Assembly (NCBI RefSeq): GCF_003591035.1
Contig: NZ_QYUO01000001.1
Location: 3,038,001 to 3,102,000 of the forward strand
Length of the DNA: 64,000 nt
From: Noviherbaspirillum saxi
GTDB lineage: Bacteria; Pseudomonadota; Gammaproteobacteria; Burkholderiales; Burkholderiaceae_D
Direction: 5' to 3'
Within the stretch, counting starts at the first letter, position 1, and the number at the start of each line of letters is the position of its first letter. Positions 34,232 through 43,056 of this stretch are shown one piece after another. The position numbers and the translations under genes are program-made. The notes beneath the pieces were generated by a model. That model was not told the origin of the DNA. It saw nothing but the letters and a program-made list of their open reading frames with translations, and ran no database searches.

Positions 34232-34621
34232 TCACGTATTTGACAAAGCAAGCTTGAGGACGGGTTCGCTAACCTGATCATGTGTCAGCTTACCAGACAC
34301 CAAGGCACCGCCATGCATTTCCAGAGCCTTGTAATACACATCTCCTGTTATGCGAGCACGAGGCTGTAATTCAAGCAGTTCCGAAGAATGCACCGGTCCT
34401 ATGATTTCCCCGTTAACAACGAGATGCGCGACCCGAACCTCACCTTCGACTTTTGCATGTTCGGAAATGACCAGCATACTCGGCTCGTCACCATCTGCTA
34501 TAACATTGCCCTTGACGTGACCATCAATGCGCAACCCGCCTTGAAAATGCACATCACCATGGATATTAGTTGAAATTCCGATCAGGCTGTCGATCGTGCC
34601 TTTTGTCTTGCGGCCTAACAT
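34232..34621 (-). CDS. Bactofilin-family polymer-forming protein
   Basis: A 129-residue protein built largely of a right-handed beta-helix typical of bactofilins (DUF583): repeated short strands such as DVHFQGGLRIDGHVKGNV, KVEGEVRVAHLVVNGEIIG, and ARITGDVYYKALEMHGGALV. Bactofilins polymerise without nucleotide and organise envelope growth or polar machinery. I start at MLGRKTKGTID (34621); the frame extends 40 codons further into the upstream gene. The upstream gene ends 13 bp before it, so the pair is likely cotranscribed. Confidence 0.9.
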   Translation of the reverse strand: MLGRKTKGTIDSLIGISTNIHGDVHFQGGLRIDGHVKGNVIADGDEPSMLVISEHAKVEGEVRVAHLVVNGEIIGPVHSSELLELQPRARITGDVYYKALEMHGGALVSGKLTHDQVSEPVLKLALSNT

Positions 34622-34634
34622 GTTCAGTCTCCTT

Positions 34635-35393
34635 TTACAAACTTGCTGACTGTTGCGCCCGAATTTGACCTTTCTCGAGCACTCGCGCCTGGACCTGCTT
34701 GGTCGTAGCACCTTCTGGCAAAGTAAGGACGCCTTCCACACGCTGATAATACCGAAAGCTCAGCTTAAACTTTTCCTGTTCTGCCGGGCTGATATCCGGG
34801 AAAGTCATCATAACACTCTTGCCACTCTGCAAAATAGGCACAATCAATTGGAGATTCCCGGCAAACAACTGATCTCCCTTGCCGCCTTGCATGATGAGCA
34901 AACGATAACGCACCTGATTCGGCGCGACTTGATCAATCTTCAATCGACGAATGGTTATGCCTTGGGGACCGGTAGCATTTGGCAACAAACTCTCAAAAAA
35001 CGCGAGGTCTTCTTTTAATCTGACGTTTTCTGACTCAACTATTTTTAGCTGCGCAGCAAGTTGTTTTTGTGCCGATCGCTCTATATTGAGCTGGCTTTCA
35101 GCAGCATTTGCAGTTGCCGAAAATTGATCGCGTTCAATAGTGAGCGCTTCCACACGCTCCTTGTACTTGGCTACCTGTGCGCGGGCGTTTTCCGGATCAA
35201 ACCCGGGCAAGCCGCGTCCGGTATCATAAGTCCACATCGCTGCAGCACCTATGACGCCGACCACAATAACGAAGAGTGCGCGTAACGGCCACGGCAGTTC
35301 TCGCCGGATCGTCAGTTTGGGCGACGAGGTCAGCATACGCCGACGCCATAGTCGATATTTTGCAGCGCCGAATGGGGAACTGGTTTGGGTCAT
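34635..35393 (-). CDS. DUF6776 family membrane-anchored coiled-coil protein
   Basis: A 252-residue protein with a basic N-terminal tail, one membrane segment (about 35-55, PLRALFVIVVGVIGAAAMW), a coiled coil (about 70-130, heptads rich in Lys/Glu/Gln) and a C-terminal beta-rich periplasmic domain (ITIRRLKIDQVAPNQVRYRL...). The topology matches DUF6776. Sitting next to the bactofilin gene it may be a membrane partner of that polymer (inference). Confidence 0.75.
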   Translation of the reverse strand: MTQTSSPFGAAKYRLWRRRMLTSSPKLTIRRELPWPLRALFVIVVGVIGAAAMWTYDTGRGLPGFDPENARAQVAKYKERVEALTIERDQFSATANAAESQLNIERSAQKQLAAQLKIVESENVRLKEDLAFFESLLPNATGPQGITIRRLKIDQVAPNQVRYRLLIMQGGKGDQLFAGNLQLIVPILQSGKSVMMTFPDISPAEQEKFKLSFRYYQRVEGVLTLPEGATTKQVQARVLEKGQIRAQQSASL

Positions 35394-35408
35394 GCGACAG
35401 TTAATTAC

Positions 35409-36452
35409 TTACGGCAATACGGGGATGTGCATCAATCCTGCACCTTCTTCAATGCCGAACATGATATTCATGCATTGCACTCCCTGACCTGCAGCCCCCT
35501 TAACCAAATTGTCTTCCACTACCAAGATCACGAGCAAGTCACCTCCGTCGGGCTGGTGAACGGCAATGCGAAGCTTGTTCGAAGCCCGCACCGACCGGGT
35601 TTCAGGATGACTACCCGGCGGCATTACGTCAACGAATCGTTCGCCTTTGAAGTGGTTTTCGTACAACGCTTGAAAGTCTGTATTTCGAGCCTCAGGCAAG
35701 ATCGTTGCATATAAGGTGGAATGGATGCCACGAATCATCGGCACCAGATGCGGTACAAACGTCAGTCCAATCTTTCTACCTGCGATTGCCTGCAATCCTT
35801 GCGTTGTTTCGGGCAGATGACGATGCCCCTTTACACCGTATGCCTTGAAGTTGTCCGCAGCCTCCGCTAACAAAGTATGGACTTCAGCCTTGCGCCCAGC
35901 CCCGGAAACACCGGACTTGCAATCAGCAATCAGCATTGCCTCATTGACCAACGGTTTTTCCTTGGCAAGCAACGGCGCATAACCAAGCTGCATTGAAGTC
36001 GGGTAACAACCTGGCAATCCGATGATGCGAGCGTTTTTGATCGCTTCCCGGTTCACTTCTGGCAAACCATAGACGGCTTCTTCCAAGATATCCGGGCAGG
36101 AGTGTGGCATGCCGTACCACTTCTCAAAAACTGCGGTGTCCTTGATACGAAAGTCAGCGGCCAAATCGATTACCTTAACCCCTGCGGCAAGCAGCTCACG
36201 TGCCTGCGCCATTGCGACTCCGTGTGGCGTGGCAAAAAACACTACATCGCATTCGGTCAATTTCGCTTTGTCGGGCGAAGAAAATGCGAGGGAGACATGA
36301 CCTCGCAATGAAGGATACATGTCTGCAACCAGCATCCCGTCTTCCTTGCGAGACGTTATCGCAGTGAGCTGCACTTCTGGATGGGCGGCCAGCAGGCGTA
36401 GCAGTTCAACGCCCGTATATCCTGTACCTCCGACGATGCCAACTTTGATCAT
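35409..36452 (-). CDS. argC: N-acetyl-gamma-glutamyl-phosphate reductase ArgC
   Basis: NADPH-dependent third step of arginine biosynthesis. The 347-residue type 1 ArgC has the Rossmann motif [17 protein letters not shown] (residues 5-21) and the catalytic cysteine in [13 protein letters not shown] (about 145-157), then [10 protein letters not shown] and [12 protein letters not shown]. The start is MIKVGIVGG at 36452; upstream in-frame codons are not family-like. Downstream of rpsI, separated by a terminator. Confidence 0.95.
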   Translation of the reverse strand: MIKVGIVGGTGYTGVELLRLLAAHPEVQLTAITSRKEDGMLVADMYPSLRGHVSLAFSSPDKAKLTECDVVFFATPHGVAMAQARELLAAGVKVIDLAADFRIKDTAVFEKWYGMPHSCPDILEEAVYGLPEVNREAIKNARIIGLPGCYPTSMQLGYAPLLAKEKPLVNEAMLIADCKSGVSGAGRKAEVHTLLAEAADNFKAYGVKGHRHLPETTQGLQAIAGRKIGLTFVPHLVPMIRGIHSTLYATILPEARNTDFQALYENHFKGERFVDVMPPGSHPETRSVRASNKLRIAVHQPDGGDLLVILVVEDNLVKGAAGQGVQCMNIMFGIEEGAGLMHIPVLP

Positions 36453-36574
36453 GTTCTTTCCTTGCTGAAGAATTGAGTGCGATTTTGAAATTTTAACAGT
36501 GCATCGCCAAGTACTTACCTGCCCTGCCGTTAAGGCGTATTCAAAATACCCATATCGACTGCAGCACAAAAGCA

Positions 36575-36606
36575 AAAAGCCGCCAGGCGCATACCTGACG
36601 GCTTTT
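36575..36606 (-). terminator. Terminator of the rplM-rpsI operon
   Basis: AAAAGCCG with inner CAGG pairs with CCTG and CGGCTTTT; on the minus strand it is followed by T-rich sequence. It lies 20 bp beyond the rpsI stop. Confidence 0.85.
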
Positions 36607-36626
36607 CGATACTCTGAAAACGCAGA

Positions 36627-37019
36627 TTAGCGCTTGGAGAACTGTTTTGCGCGACGTGCTTTGCGCAGACCAACTTTCTTACGCTCGACTTCACGTGCAT
36701 CACGAGTGACGAAACCGGCTTTTGCCAGATCGCTCTTCAGGCCCGCATCATAGTCAATCAGCGCACGAGTAATGCCATGACGAACAGCACCTGCCTGGCC
36801 GGATTCACCGCCGCCATGCACGTTGACCATGATGTCGAAACGCTCGACATTGCCAGTCAGTTCCAGCGGTTGACGGATGACCATCAGACCAGTTTCGCGC
36901 GAAAAGTATTCCGCTGCCGGCTTGCCGTTGACAACGATATTACCGCTGCCAGACTTGATAAAAACACGAGCCACTGCACTCTTGCGACGGCCGGTTCCGT
37001 AGTTGTAGTTACCGATCAT
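36627..37019 (-). CDS. rpsI: 30S ribosomal protein S9
   Basis: A 130-residue small-subunit protein. Hallmarks are [13 protein letters not shown] (8-20), [22 protein letters not shown] in the middle and the invariant basic tail [16 protein letters not shown] whose C-terminal arginine contacts P-site tRNA. It follows rplM by 9 bp in the universal L13-S9 operon. Confidence 0.98.
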   Translation of the reverse strand: MIGNYNYGTGRRKSAVARVFIKSGSGNIVVNGKPAAEYFSRETGLMVIRQPLELTGNVERFDIMVNVHGGGESGQAGAVRHGITRALIDYDAGLKSDLAKAGFVTRDAREVERKKVGLRKARRAKQFSKR

Positions 37020-37028
37020 GTCCGTTCC

Positions 37029-37457
37029 TTAGATTTCGAGTGCTTTTGGTTGCTGGGCAGCGTGCGGATGTGTGCCATTGGCATACACTTTCAGCTTCTT
37101 GATCATCGCGTAGCCAAGCGGGCCTTTAGGCAACATGCCCTTGACAGCCTTCTCCAGCGCACGACCCGGAAAACGCTGTTGCATTTTCAGGAAATTGGTT
37201 TCATAGATACCGCCCGGATATGTCGAGTGGCGATAATAGATCTTGTCGAGAGCCTTGTTGCCGGTCACGCGCAGTTTGTCTGCGTTGATGACAACAATGA
37301 AATCGCCCGTGTCGACGTGCGGGGTGAACTCAGGTTTGTGCTTGCCGCGCAGTCGGAGTGCCACTTCGCTGGCAACACGTCCGAGGACTTTGTCCGTTGC
37401 GTCAATCACGAACCACTCGCGCTTTACCTCATGGGCTTTAGCGGAAAAGGTCTTCAT
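37029..37457 (-). CDS. rplM: 50S ribosomal protein L13
   Basis: A 142-residue large-subunit assembly protein: [19 protein letters not shown] near the N terminus, [27 protein letters not shown] and [19 protein letters not shown]. First gene of the L13-S9 operon, with its own promoter about 100 bp upstream. Confidence 0.98.
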   Translation of the reverse strand: MKTFSAKAHEVKREWFVIDATDKVLGRVASEVALRLRGKHKPEFTPHVDTGDFIVVINADKLRVTGNKALDKIYYRHSTYPGGIYETNFLKMQQRFPGRALEKAVKGMLPKGPLGYAMIKKLKVYANGTHPHAAQQPKALEI

Positions 37458-37559
37458 GATGATGTCCTAAATAAATTAACTCGCTCAAATGGTGGTTCCA
37501 CACTTGCTTCATGCGGACTCTGCCTTGTTATCTTTTCCTGAGCGAACGGAAAGCCTGAA

Positions 37560-37589
37560 AGTATAGCCTTTTCAAAGACTTGGCGTCAA
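37560..37589 (-). promoter_or_regulatory. rplM-rpsI promoter
   Basis: On the minus strand TTGACG (37589-37584), an 18-bp spacer and TATACT (37565-37560), about 95 bp before the rplM start. The flanking GGCTATACTTTC is shared with the sRNA promoter upstream. Confidence 0.75.
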
Positions 37590-37610
37590 ATCGATATTGA
37601 GCAGAATATG

Positions 37611-37641
37611 AAAAAAAGCCCGAAACAAATGTTTCGGGCTT
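37611..37641 (-). terminator. Terminator of the candidate sRNA
   Basis: AAGCCCGAAAC (37616-37626) pairs perfectly with GTTTCGGGCTT (37631-37641) over ACAAAT-type loop bases; on the minus strand a run of seven T follows. No protein gene on the minus strand ends upstream of it, which is what pointed to an RNA gene. Confidence 0.85.
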
Positions 37642-37712
37642 AATCCACACCAAAGGAGGAGGTGGAGGAGACAATCGATCGGCCGCAGGGTAAATATATC
37701 TTAACGACCAGC
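37611..37712 (-). ncRNA. Candidate small RNA with an anti-Shine-Dalgarno loop
   Basis: A free-standing transcription unit with no gene: promoter at 37719-37747, then about 100 nt lacking any ATG, ending in an intrinsic terminator. In the middle (37645-37665 on the minus strand) CCAC and GTGG can pair to present a loop containing TCCTCCTTT, complementary to Shine-Dalgarno sequences, as in several known trans-acting sRNAs with exposed UCCUCC loops. The end points are predicted; no sequence family was recognised. Confidence 0.55.
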
Positions 37713-37718
37713 AAGGAA

Positions 37719-37747
37719 AGTATAGCCAAATGCATTGTGCATTGCAA
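37719..37747 (-). promoter_or_regulatory. Promoter of the candidate sRNA
   Basis: On the minus strand TTGCAA (37747-37742), a 17-bp spacer and TATACT (37724-37719), a near-consensus sigma-70 promoter facing the terminator 80 bp away. Confidence 0.65.
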
Positions 37748-37956
37748 GAAAGCGTCCTTAAATTTCGGGTCTAGACGCCAAACATTAGAAAAAACCCTTA
37801 TGAATCATAACCTTGGAAATTTCATATTGTGAGCACATGCGTCACATTGCGATGCCCTGACGGCCGCAAAATAGAAGGCGTCACCTTGCTCAGCTAATCC
37901 AATAAGTACTTTGAAAGAAGCTAAAATATTTGTTTTACTTTTTTGCGAGACGACGA

Positions 37957-38400
37957 ATGGAATGCACGGTGCGTTGGATGGGACCCTCGGGGATGACTTT
38001 TCTAACAGAGACAGGATCCGGACACGTCATCGCGATGGATGGTGCCCCTGAAGGCGGCGGACGGAATCTTGCGCCTCGTCCAATGGAAGTAGTGCTTGCA
38101 GGGACCGGGGGGTGTACGGCCTATGATGTTGTGCTGATACTTCGCAAAAGCCAGCAAGACGTGCGAGGGTGCGACGTGACATTGAAGTCAGAACGAGCCG
38201 AAAAGGATCCCAAAGTATTCACCAAGATCCATTTCCACTTTACCGTTCGCGGCCGCAATCTGAAACCCAATATCGTCGAAAGAGCGATCAAGCTTTCACA
38301 TGAAAAATACTGCTCAGCCTCCATCATGTTGGAAAAAACTGCCGAAATAACCCATTCCTTCGAAATCATCGACGATTTGGTCGACGCAGTAGCGCCATAA
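37957..38400 (+). CDS. OsmC family protein
   Basis: A 147-residue member of the OsmC/YhfA family of small thiol proteins, some of which reduce organic hydroperoxides. The two family cysteines are C53 (LAGTGGCTAYDV) and C119 (HEKYCSAS). Start at ATG 37957 (MECTVRW); a longer frame from a TTG is less likely. Convergent with coq7, a pairing common in Burkholderiales. Closer to the YhfA branch than to the osmotically induced OsmC peroxidase, judged by its N-terminal WMGPSGMTFL pattern. Confidence 0.87.
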   Translation: MECTVRWMGPSGMTFLTETGSGHVIAMDGAPEGGGRNLAPRPMEVVLAGTGGCTAYDVVLILRKSQQDVRGCDVTLKSERAEKDPKVFTKIHFHFTVRGRNLKPNIVERAIKLSHEKYCSASIMLEKTAEITHSFEIIDDLVDAVAP

Positions 38401-38491
38401 CGAAAAGGTGAAACTGCGCTAACTTGTGAGAGGCGCGACGATACTGTGGCTGGAAGCCAATTTGCCAACACGCGTCCTCTTTGGTTATTGG

Positions 38492-39121
38492 TTATACATG
38501 GTAAGCAGTCGTTGTCATTACCTTTGCCATTGTTCGCATGGCGCCGCGCACAGGGGCTGGCATCACGGTAGCGCCCAGCTCTTGCGCCTTTGCCCCATGC
38601 GCCACTTCGTCAATCCGCATCTGATCGACGATTGCACGTGATTTCAAGTCCTGCTCTGGCAATGTGCGGAGATGTTCAACAAGGTGCGCCTCGACCTGCC
38701 GCTCTGTCTCGACAACGAATCCAAGGCTACGTGCGTCTCCTAGCTGAGCCGCAATGACTCCAATGGCATACGATCCGGCGTACCAGAGCGGGTTCAGAAG
38801 ACTTGTTTGCGAACCCAATTCCCGCAAGCGCTCAGAGGTCCACGCTAGGTGGTCTTCTTCTTCGCGGCCAGCTTGCCTGAATTGTTCCCTAAGCGCTTCA
38901 CTCTTGGCAAAGCGGCTTTGCGAATCATATAACGCCTGCGCGCACACTTCGCCCACATGATTAACCCTCATGAGCCCTGCACTATGGCGCCGCTCGGCGT
39001 TGTCAAGCAAATTGTCTTCGAGTCGTAATGCCGGATTTTGGCGTGATGAGGTAGCCACTCCGGCGACCGTCCTTAACATTTTGTCAAATCCAGTTATCCA
39101 ATGATCGATATCTATCATCAC
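38492..39121 (-). CDS. coq7: 2-polyprenyl-3-methyl-6-methoxy-1,4-benzoquinone monooxygenase Coq7
   Basis: Di-iron hydroxylase that adds the C6 hydroxyl late in ubiquinone synthesis. The 209-residue ferritin-like helical bundle carries iron-binding glutamates and histidines in [34 protein letters not shown] and [11 protein letters not shown]. Two adjacent ATG codons could serve as start. Likely peripheral on the inner membrane. Confidence 0.93.
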   Translation of the reverse strand: MMIDIDHWITGFDKMLRTVAGVATSSRQNPALRLEDNLLDNAERRHSAGLMRVNHVGEVCAQALYDSQSRFAKSEALREQFRQAGREEEDHLAWTSERLRELGSQTSLLNPLWYAGSYAIGVIAAQLGDARSLGFVVETERQVEAHLVEHLRTLPEQDLKSRAIVDQMRIDEVAHGAKAQELGATVMPAPVRGAMRTMAKVMTTTAYHV

Positions 39122-39402
39122 CGCTCCATGTGCTTTTAAAAATTGTTACTGAAACAAATAAATGAAATCTCTAACTGGCGGAGCTCTCATCTAACTTTTT
39201 GTCGACTTGAATGGCTCGTTAAATTTTCACAAAGCACGTCAAAATTTACTTCTAAGCAAGTCCATGACCTTTCCCTGAAGATGACCAATTACCAAGTAAT
39301 TGCCTATATGGAAACGGATCGGAAGTTTCTGTTGTTGAGAAGCCACATAAACCGTGGCTATTCCTCTCCGCGGCCAAATTGTCTTTGCTGAAACAGGCCA
39401 CT
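39122..39402. other. Intergenic region, coq7 to porin 1
   Basis: A/T-rich, no supported gene. Short open frames on both strands lack ribosome sites and family resemblance. It must hold the coq7 promoter (leftwards) and the distal part of the porin 1 promoter region (rightwards). Confidence 0.5.
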
Positions 39403-39538
39403 TTTGATGAAATCACCATTAGCTTCTTGATCAGAAGGTCGGAGGTTTCGGCGGGGACGCTACCACTAGTGACCACGCTGAGGGAAATAAAAGGCAATTC
39501 AAAAAAATTTTAGCACGCCAACCCTTGGAGATTTATTA
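39403..39538 (+). promoter_or_regulatory. Conserved upstream region of porin 1
   Basis: Shares several blocks in the same order with the region before porin 2: TTTGATGAAATCACCAT, TTCTTGAT, the palindrome CACTAGTG (39464-39471), AAATTTTAGC and a ribosome-site block CCCTTGGAGATT just before the ATG. Likely common promoter/5' UTR inherited by duplication. Confidence 0.6.
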
Positions 39539-40543
39539 ATGAAAAAGTCGCTTCTCGCACTGGCAGTTCTTGGTGCATTTGCAGGTGCAGCTCAAGCACA
39601 ATCCGCTGTTACGATCTATGGCTCGTTCGATGGCGGCGTGCGCTATCGCACAAACGTGGACGCAGCTGGTAACAACAATGTGACCATGAGCTCCAATGGC
39701 ACGTTTAACTCCAACCGTATTGGTTTTCGTGGCGTCGAAGATCTCGGCGGCGGTCTGAATGCCCACTTCACATTGGAAACAGGCTTCAACACTGGCACCG
39801 GCGCACTAAACAATACGGCAAACCGCCTCTTCGAGCGTACCGCTTCGGTCGGTCTGGGCGGCAGCTGGGGCAGTGTTGACCTTGGACGTCAGTACACCAA
39901 CGCGTTCCAAACCATCGCTTCTTACGATCCGTTCAGCTACAAGTACCCAGGTATCGCGGATGCGGTCGCTGCAACGGCGGGCACTCGTTATGACAACGAC
40001 ATCAAATATGTTGGCAAATTTGGTCCGGTAACTGCACGTGCAGAATATGCTCTTGGCGAAGTAGCTGGCAACACCAGCGCAAGCTCCGCAAAGTCCATTG
40101 CGGGCACTTTCAGTTCTGGCGCATTCACTGCTGGCGCGGCTTATACCCTGCGCGAAGATGCAACCGGTACTTTTGACACAGACCACTGGACTGTTGGCGG
40201 CGCTGCTAAGTTTGGCCCTGCCCGTGTTGCAGTCGGCTACGCAAATCAAGAAGCTGACAACGCAACTCCAGTTGATGCAAAAACCCGCTGGATGTGGATT
40301 GGCGGCAACTTTGCTCTGACCCCTGCTTTTGAACTGACCGCTGCGTTCTACAAGACAAAGCTGAGCGGCTCAACTGTCGGTGACAAGGATAACTTGATGC
40401 TGGGCGCGACTTACGCACTGTCCAAGCGCACCAATCTGTACACACTGCTCGACACACAAAAGTATGATGGTGCAGCACGTGTTGCGGCGGCGGGTAACAG
40501 CCGTCAGCGTGGCATTGCAGTCGGCGTGAATCACCTGTTCTAA
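39539..40543 (+). CDS. Gram-negative trimeric porin (tandem copy 1)
   Basis: Outer-membrane general-diffusion porin of the Burkholderiales family (16-stranded barrel). Signal peptide MKKSLLALAVLGAFAGAAQA (1-20), mature start QSAVTIYGSFDGG, turn motif GFRGVEDLGGGLNAHFTLE, and the C-terminal aromatic signature ending in Phe (VNHLF) recognised by the BAM complex. Length 334 is typical. The gene is followed by its own terminator, then by a second porin gene 424 bp downstream. Confidence 0.94.
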   Translation: MKKSLLALAVLGAFAGAAQAQSAVTIYGSFDGGVRYRTNVDAAGNNNVTMSSNGTFNSNRIGFRGVEDLGGGLNAHFTLETGFNTGTGALNNTANRLFERTASVGLGGSWGSVDLGRQYTNAFQTIASYDPFSYKYPGIADAVAATAGTRYDNDIKYVGKFGPVTARAEYALGEVAGNTSASSAKSIAGTFSSGAFTAGAAYTLREDATGTFDTDHWTVGGAAKFGPARVAVGYANQEADNATPVDAKTRWMWIGGNFALTPAFELTAAFYKTKLSGSTVGDKDNLMLGATYALSKRTNLYTLLDTQKYDGAARVAAAGNSRQRGIAVGVNHLF

Positions 40544-40587
40544 ATATCTATTTGGAGCACTTCCGCGAACTAATCGCGGTTTATATG

Positions 40588-40612
40588 GAAAAGCCCACAA
40601 CGTGGGCTTTTC
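40588..40612 (+). terminator. Terminator of porin 1
   Basis: GAAAAGCCCAC (40588-40598) and GTGGGCTTTTC (40602-40612) form an 11-bp stem with a three-base loop, followed by TTTTA. Confidence 0.9.
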
Positions 40613-40649
40613 TTTTATCTACACAATTCTTTATCGTCGGCACAGCATA

Positions 40650-40713
40650 TTGAGGACATCCTAATACCGCGTTCTCTGCGAGAATTTGCAGTATTTGAAA
40701 TGTCCCGCCTCAA
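40650..40713. other. Imperfect 64-bp hairpin between the porin genes
   Basis: TTGAGG (40650-40655) pairs with CCTCAA (40708-40713), and inner CAT/ATG, AATAC/GTATT and TTCTC/GAGAA blocks pair in order. An A-run follows on the plus strand, so it is not a plus-strand terminator. Confidence 0.5.
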
Positions 40714-40832
40714 AAAAACGCACCAATTCAGTGCAAATTCCTTTCTTTTTGATCATATATCGTTGTACCTCCACCACAAAAATGTGAAAACCGATGCCAA
40801 AACCGAAATTCCCTTTGTCCTGACGGCCGATA

Positions 40833-40966
40833 TTTGATGAAATAACCATCGCGTTCTTGATTAAATAATTAAGAAGCAAAGCTTTCTGGCAGGGGCGTTT
40901 AACACTAGTGGCCTTGCCGAACGCACTACTAAAAATTTAGCTCGATAAACCTTTGGGGATTATTCA
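40833..40966 (+). promoter_or_regulatory. Conserved upstream region of porin 2
   Basis: Contains the blocks also found before porin 1: TTTGATGAAATAACCAT, TTCTTGAT, CACTAGTG (40903-40910), AAAAATTTAGC and CCTTTGGGGATT before the ATG. Spacing between blocks differs by about 10 bp. Confidence 0.6.
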
Positions 40967-41989
40967 ATGAAAAAATCGCTTCTCGCGCTGGCAGTCCTGG
41001 GTGCATTCGCAGGTGCAGCTTCTGCACAGACTAACGTCACCATCTACGGTGTTGCAGACGTCGGCATTCAGCGTATCGATACAGATACCACGTCCGCTCG
41101 TTGGGGCCTGGACAGCGGCATCCAGTCCGGCAGCCGTCTCGGCTTCAAGGGCAGCGAAGATCTCGGTGGCGGTCTGTCCGCAATCTTCACTCTGGAAAGC
41201 GGCTACAACATTGACACTGGTACAAGCGCACAAGGTGGCCGTCTGTTCGGTCGTCAGGCATTCGTTGGCCTGAGCGGTGGCTTCGGCGCCGTCAAGTTCG
41301 GTCGTCAATACACACCGATCTTTATCGCACACGACACGATCGACCCGTTCGGTACAGGCATCGTCGGTGATGCAAGCGGTATCTCCGCAACATTCAATCC
41401 ATACGGCGTTCGTATGGACAACACCGTCAACTACTCGCTGACAGCTGGCCCGATCTCCGGTCAAGTCGCGTATGGTTTCGGTGAAGTTGCTGGTTCGACC
41501 TCCGCTAACCGTCAGATCGGCGCATCGCTTGGTTACGCAAATGGCCCGCTGACCGTTGTTGGTGCCTACCACGATCAAAACGGAGCTGGAACAACTGCGG
41601 CAAGTGTTGATGCGCGTACTGCTTTCATCGGTGGCGTATTTGACCTCCGCGCAGTGAAGTTGCATGCTGCATTTGCTGACAACCGTGCTGAAACAACCAC
41701 TGGCGGCGCTACAACTCTGCGTAACCGTGACTACATGCTGGGCGTGAGCGCTCCGATCGGCGCTGGCAACGTCATGGCGTCGTATGCACGTAAGGACGAT
41801 CGTCGCGCTGGCATTGCCAATGCGGATGCTGACTTCTGGGCAGTTGGTTACACCCACAACGTGTCCAAGCGTACCAACCTGTACACTTCCTACTCCATCA
41901 TCAAGAACGACCCGGCTTCGACACTGGGTTCGGGCGTTGCTGGTTCGGACATCAGCTGGTTCAACGTTGGCGTTCGCCACAAGTTCTAA
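40967..41989 (+). CDS. Gram-negative trimeric porin (tandem copy 2)
   Basis: A 340-residue outer-membrane porin paralogous to the preceding gene: near-identical signal peptide (MKKSLLALAVLGAFAGAASA), mature QTNVTIYGVADVG, LGFKGSEDLGGGLSAIFTLE, FGRQYTPIF and a C-terminal Phe (GVRHKF). The two proteins diverge in the loops between strands, so they may differ in pore selectivity. Codon use is strongly biased, as expected for a highly expressed protein, and produces a long spurious antisense frame. Confidence 0.95.
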   Translation: MKKSLLALAVLGAFAGAASAQTNVTIYGVADVGIQRIDTDTTSARWGLDSGIQSGSRLGFKGSEDLGGGLSAIFTLESGYNIDTGTSAQGGRLFGRQAFVGLSGGFGAVKFGRQYTPIFIAHDTIDPFGTGIVGDASGISATFNPYGVRMDNTVNYSLTAGPISGQVAYGFGEVAGSTSANRQIGASLGYANGPLTVVGAYHDQNGAGTTAASVDARTAFIGGVFDLRAVKLHAAFADNRAETTTGGATTLRNRDYMLGVSAPIGAGNVMASYARKDDRRAGIANADADFWAVGYTHNVSKRTNLYTSYSIIKNDPASTLGSGVAGSDISWFNVGVRHKF

Positions 41990-42034
41990 TTGCTCGCGGA
42001 CGTAAGTCTGCTGTGATTTAACTTTGCTGTATTG

Positions 42035-42058
42035 AAAAGGCACCTTCGGGTGCCTTTT
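42035..42058 (+). terminator. Terminator of porin 2
   Basis: AAAAGGCACC and GGTGCCTTTT form a 10-bp stem closed by a TTCG tetraloop, followed by T-rich sequence. Confidence 0.93.
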
Positions 42059-42186
42059 CTGCTTTCCGACTATATGGAATGGGTTTCTCGGCAATATGCG
42101 GAAATAAAACTATAAGGGTCTCTGTTGATCTTCTAATCTTGTTATTCAGAAAGTTCAAACATGTCCATCAAGCTGCTGACCGACAA

Positions 42187-42996
42187 TTACACAGAAGTCC
42201 GTTTCTTTGGTCGAAAAACTGCAGTGTCTGCATAAAAACCCCTGTCCTGCCCGCCCCACCATCCGGGAATGCCAAGCACTGGCAGCGGCATAAAATCAGC
42301 CGTTTTCAAATCGCCTTTGAGTGTAGCGACTGCCGCATCATCCAACCAGCGGCGGCGGTCTTCCATCGATGACGTGAAATAGGCCGGTTCGGCCACAAGA
42401 ACTCGAGCATGGGCAGTAATTGCCTTGAAAGGTGTTACTAACTTTTCAATCAGCGCATGGCCGAATAACCAAGTGTCACAGTCGCTGGCAAATTGCTCCC
42501 GCCGCTCAATCCAGACTTCAGTCCAACGATGCGCTCGCAAATCCTCGACAAGACCAAGATCGCGCACAACTAACAACGCTGCATTTTCATCAAAAATAGT
42601 CGCCGCATCTCTAAGCGGCCCGCGTCGTGGCGGAGAAGTCGGCGCAACCCGTGGTAGCTCTTCCAGTGCCATTGCCTGCAGGGCATTGAGCCGAACTTTT
42701 GTCTTTGGGAAGTGAAGCCAGACTAAGGCATTGAAAAAATCGTGGAGATTGTCTCGAGTCGGCACCGCGCCGGTCTGACTGATAAACGCTTCATACGCGA
42801 TATCTGGTGGCAAACTGGCTTGTGGCACAAAATGGATCGGCAAGCCGCGGTGGTTATACAGTCCAAGGTCAGCCGCCGCCGCATTTAGCGCATCACGCCA
42901 ATTGTGTGCATGTATCAGCGGCTCTGCTATTGAACGCAGCGGCACAAGCCATGGACTGCCCCAGTCAATTGCCTCAAAAAGACGGACACCGGTCAT
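42187..42996 (-). CDS. DUF3025 domain protein
   Basis: A 269-residue protein of the DUF3025 family, found in many beta- and gammaproteobacteria. Family-like segments include LPIHFVPQASLPPDIAYE, TRDNLHDFFNALVWLHFPKT (about 80-99) and the C-terminal LPVLGIPGWW. No signal peptide, so probably cytoplasmic; no known activity. It lies 60 bp downstream of pyrC on the same strand and may be cotranscribed. Confidence 0.83.
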   Translation of the reverse strand: MTGVRLFEAIDWGSPWLVPLRSIAEPLIHAHNWRDALNAAAADLGLYNHRGLPIHFVPQASLPPDIAYEAFISQTGAVPTRDNLHDFFNALVWLHFPKTKVRLNALQAMALEELPRVAPTSPPRRGPLRDAATIFDENAALLVVRDLGLVEDLRAHRWTEVWIERREQFASDCDTWLFGHALIEKLVTPFKAITAHARVLVAEPAYFTSSMEDRRRWLDDAAVATLKGDLKTADFMPLPVLGIPGWWGGQDRGFYADTAVFRPKKRTSV

Positions 42997-43056
42997 GACT
43001 GTGTCCGCATGTGCGGTTCCAATTCCATTGCTTGCCTTGTTGCGATTACCAGCGCT

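Noticed and set aside
37662-37832. 56-codon plus-strand frame starting GTG after AAAGGAGGA
   Set aside because: The ribosome site is only 2 bp from the GTG, no promoter faces it and the peptide matches nothing known; the minus-strand RNA gene explains the promoter and terminator better.
40964-42094. 376-codon minus-strand frame opposite porin 2, rich in Cys and Thr
   Set aside because: Composition is that of a reversed, highly biased porin gene; no start signals or domains.
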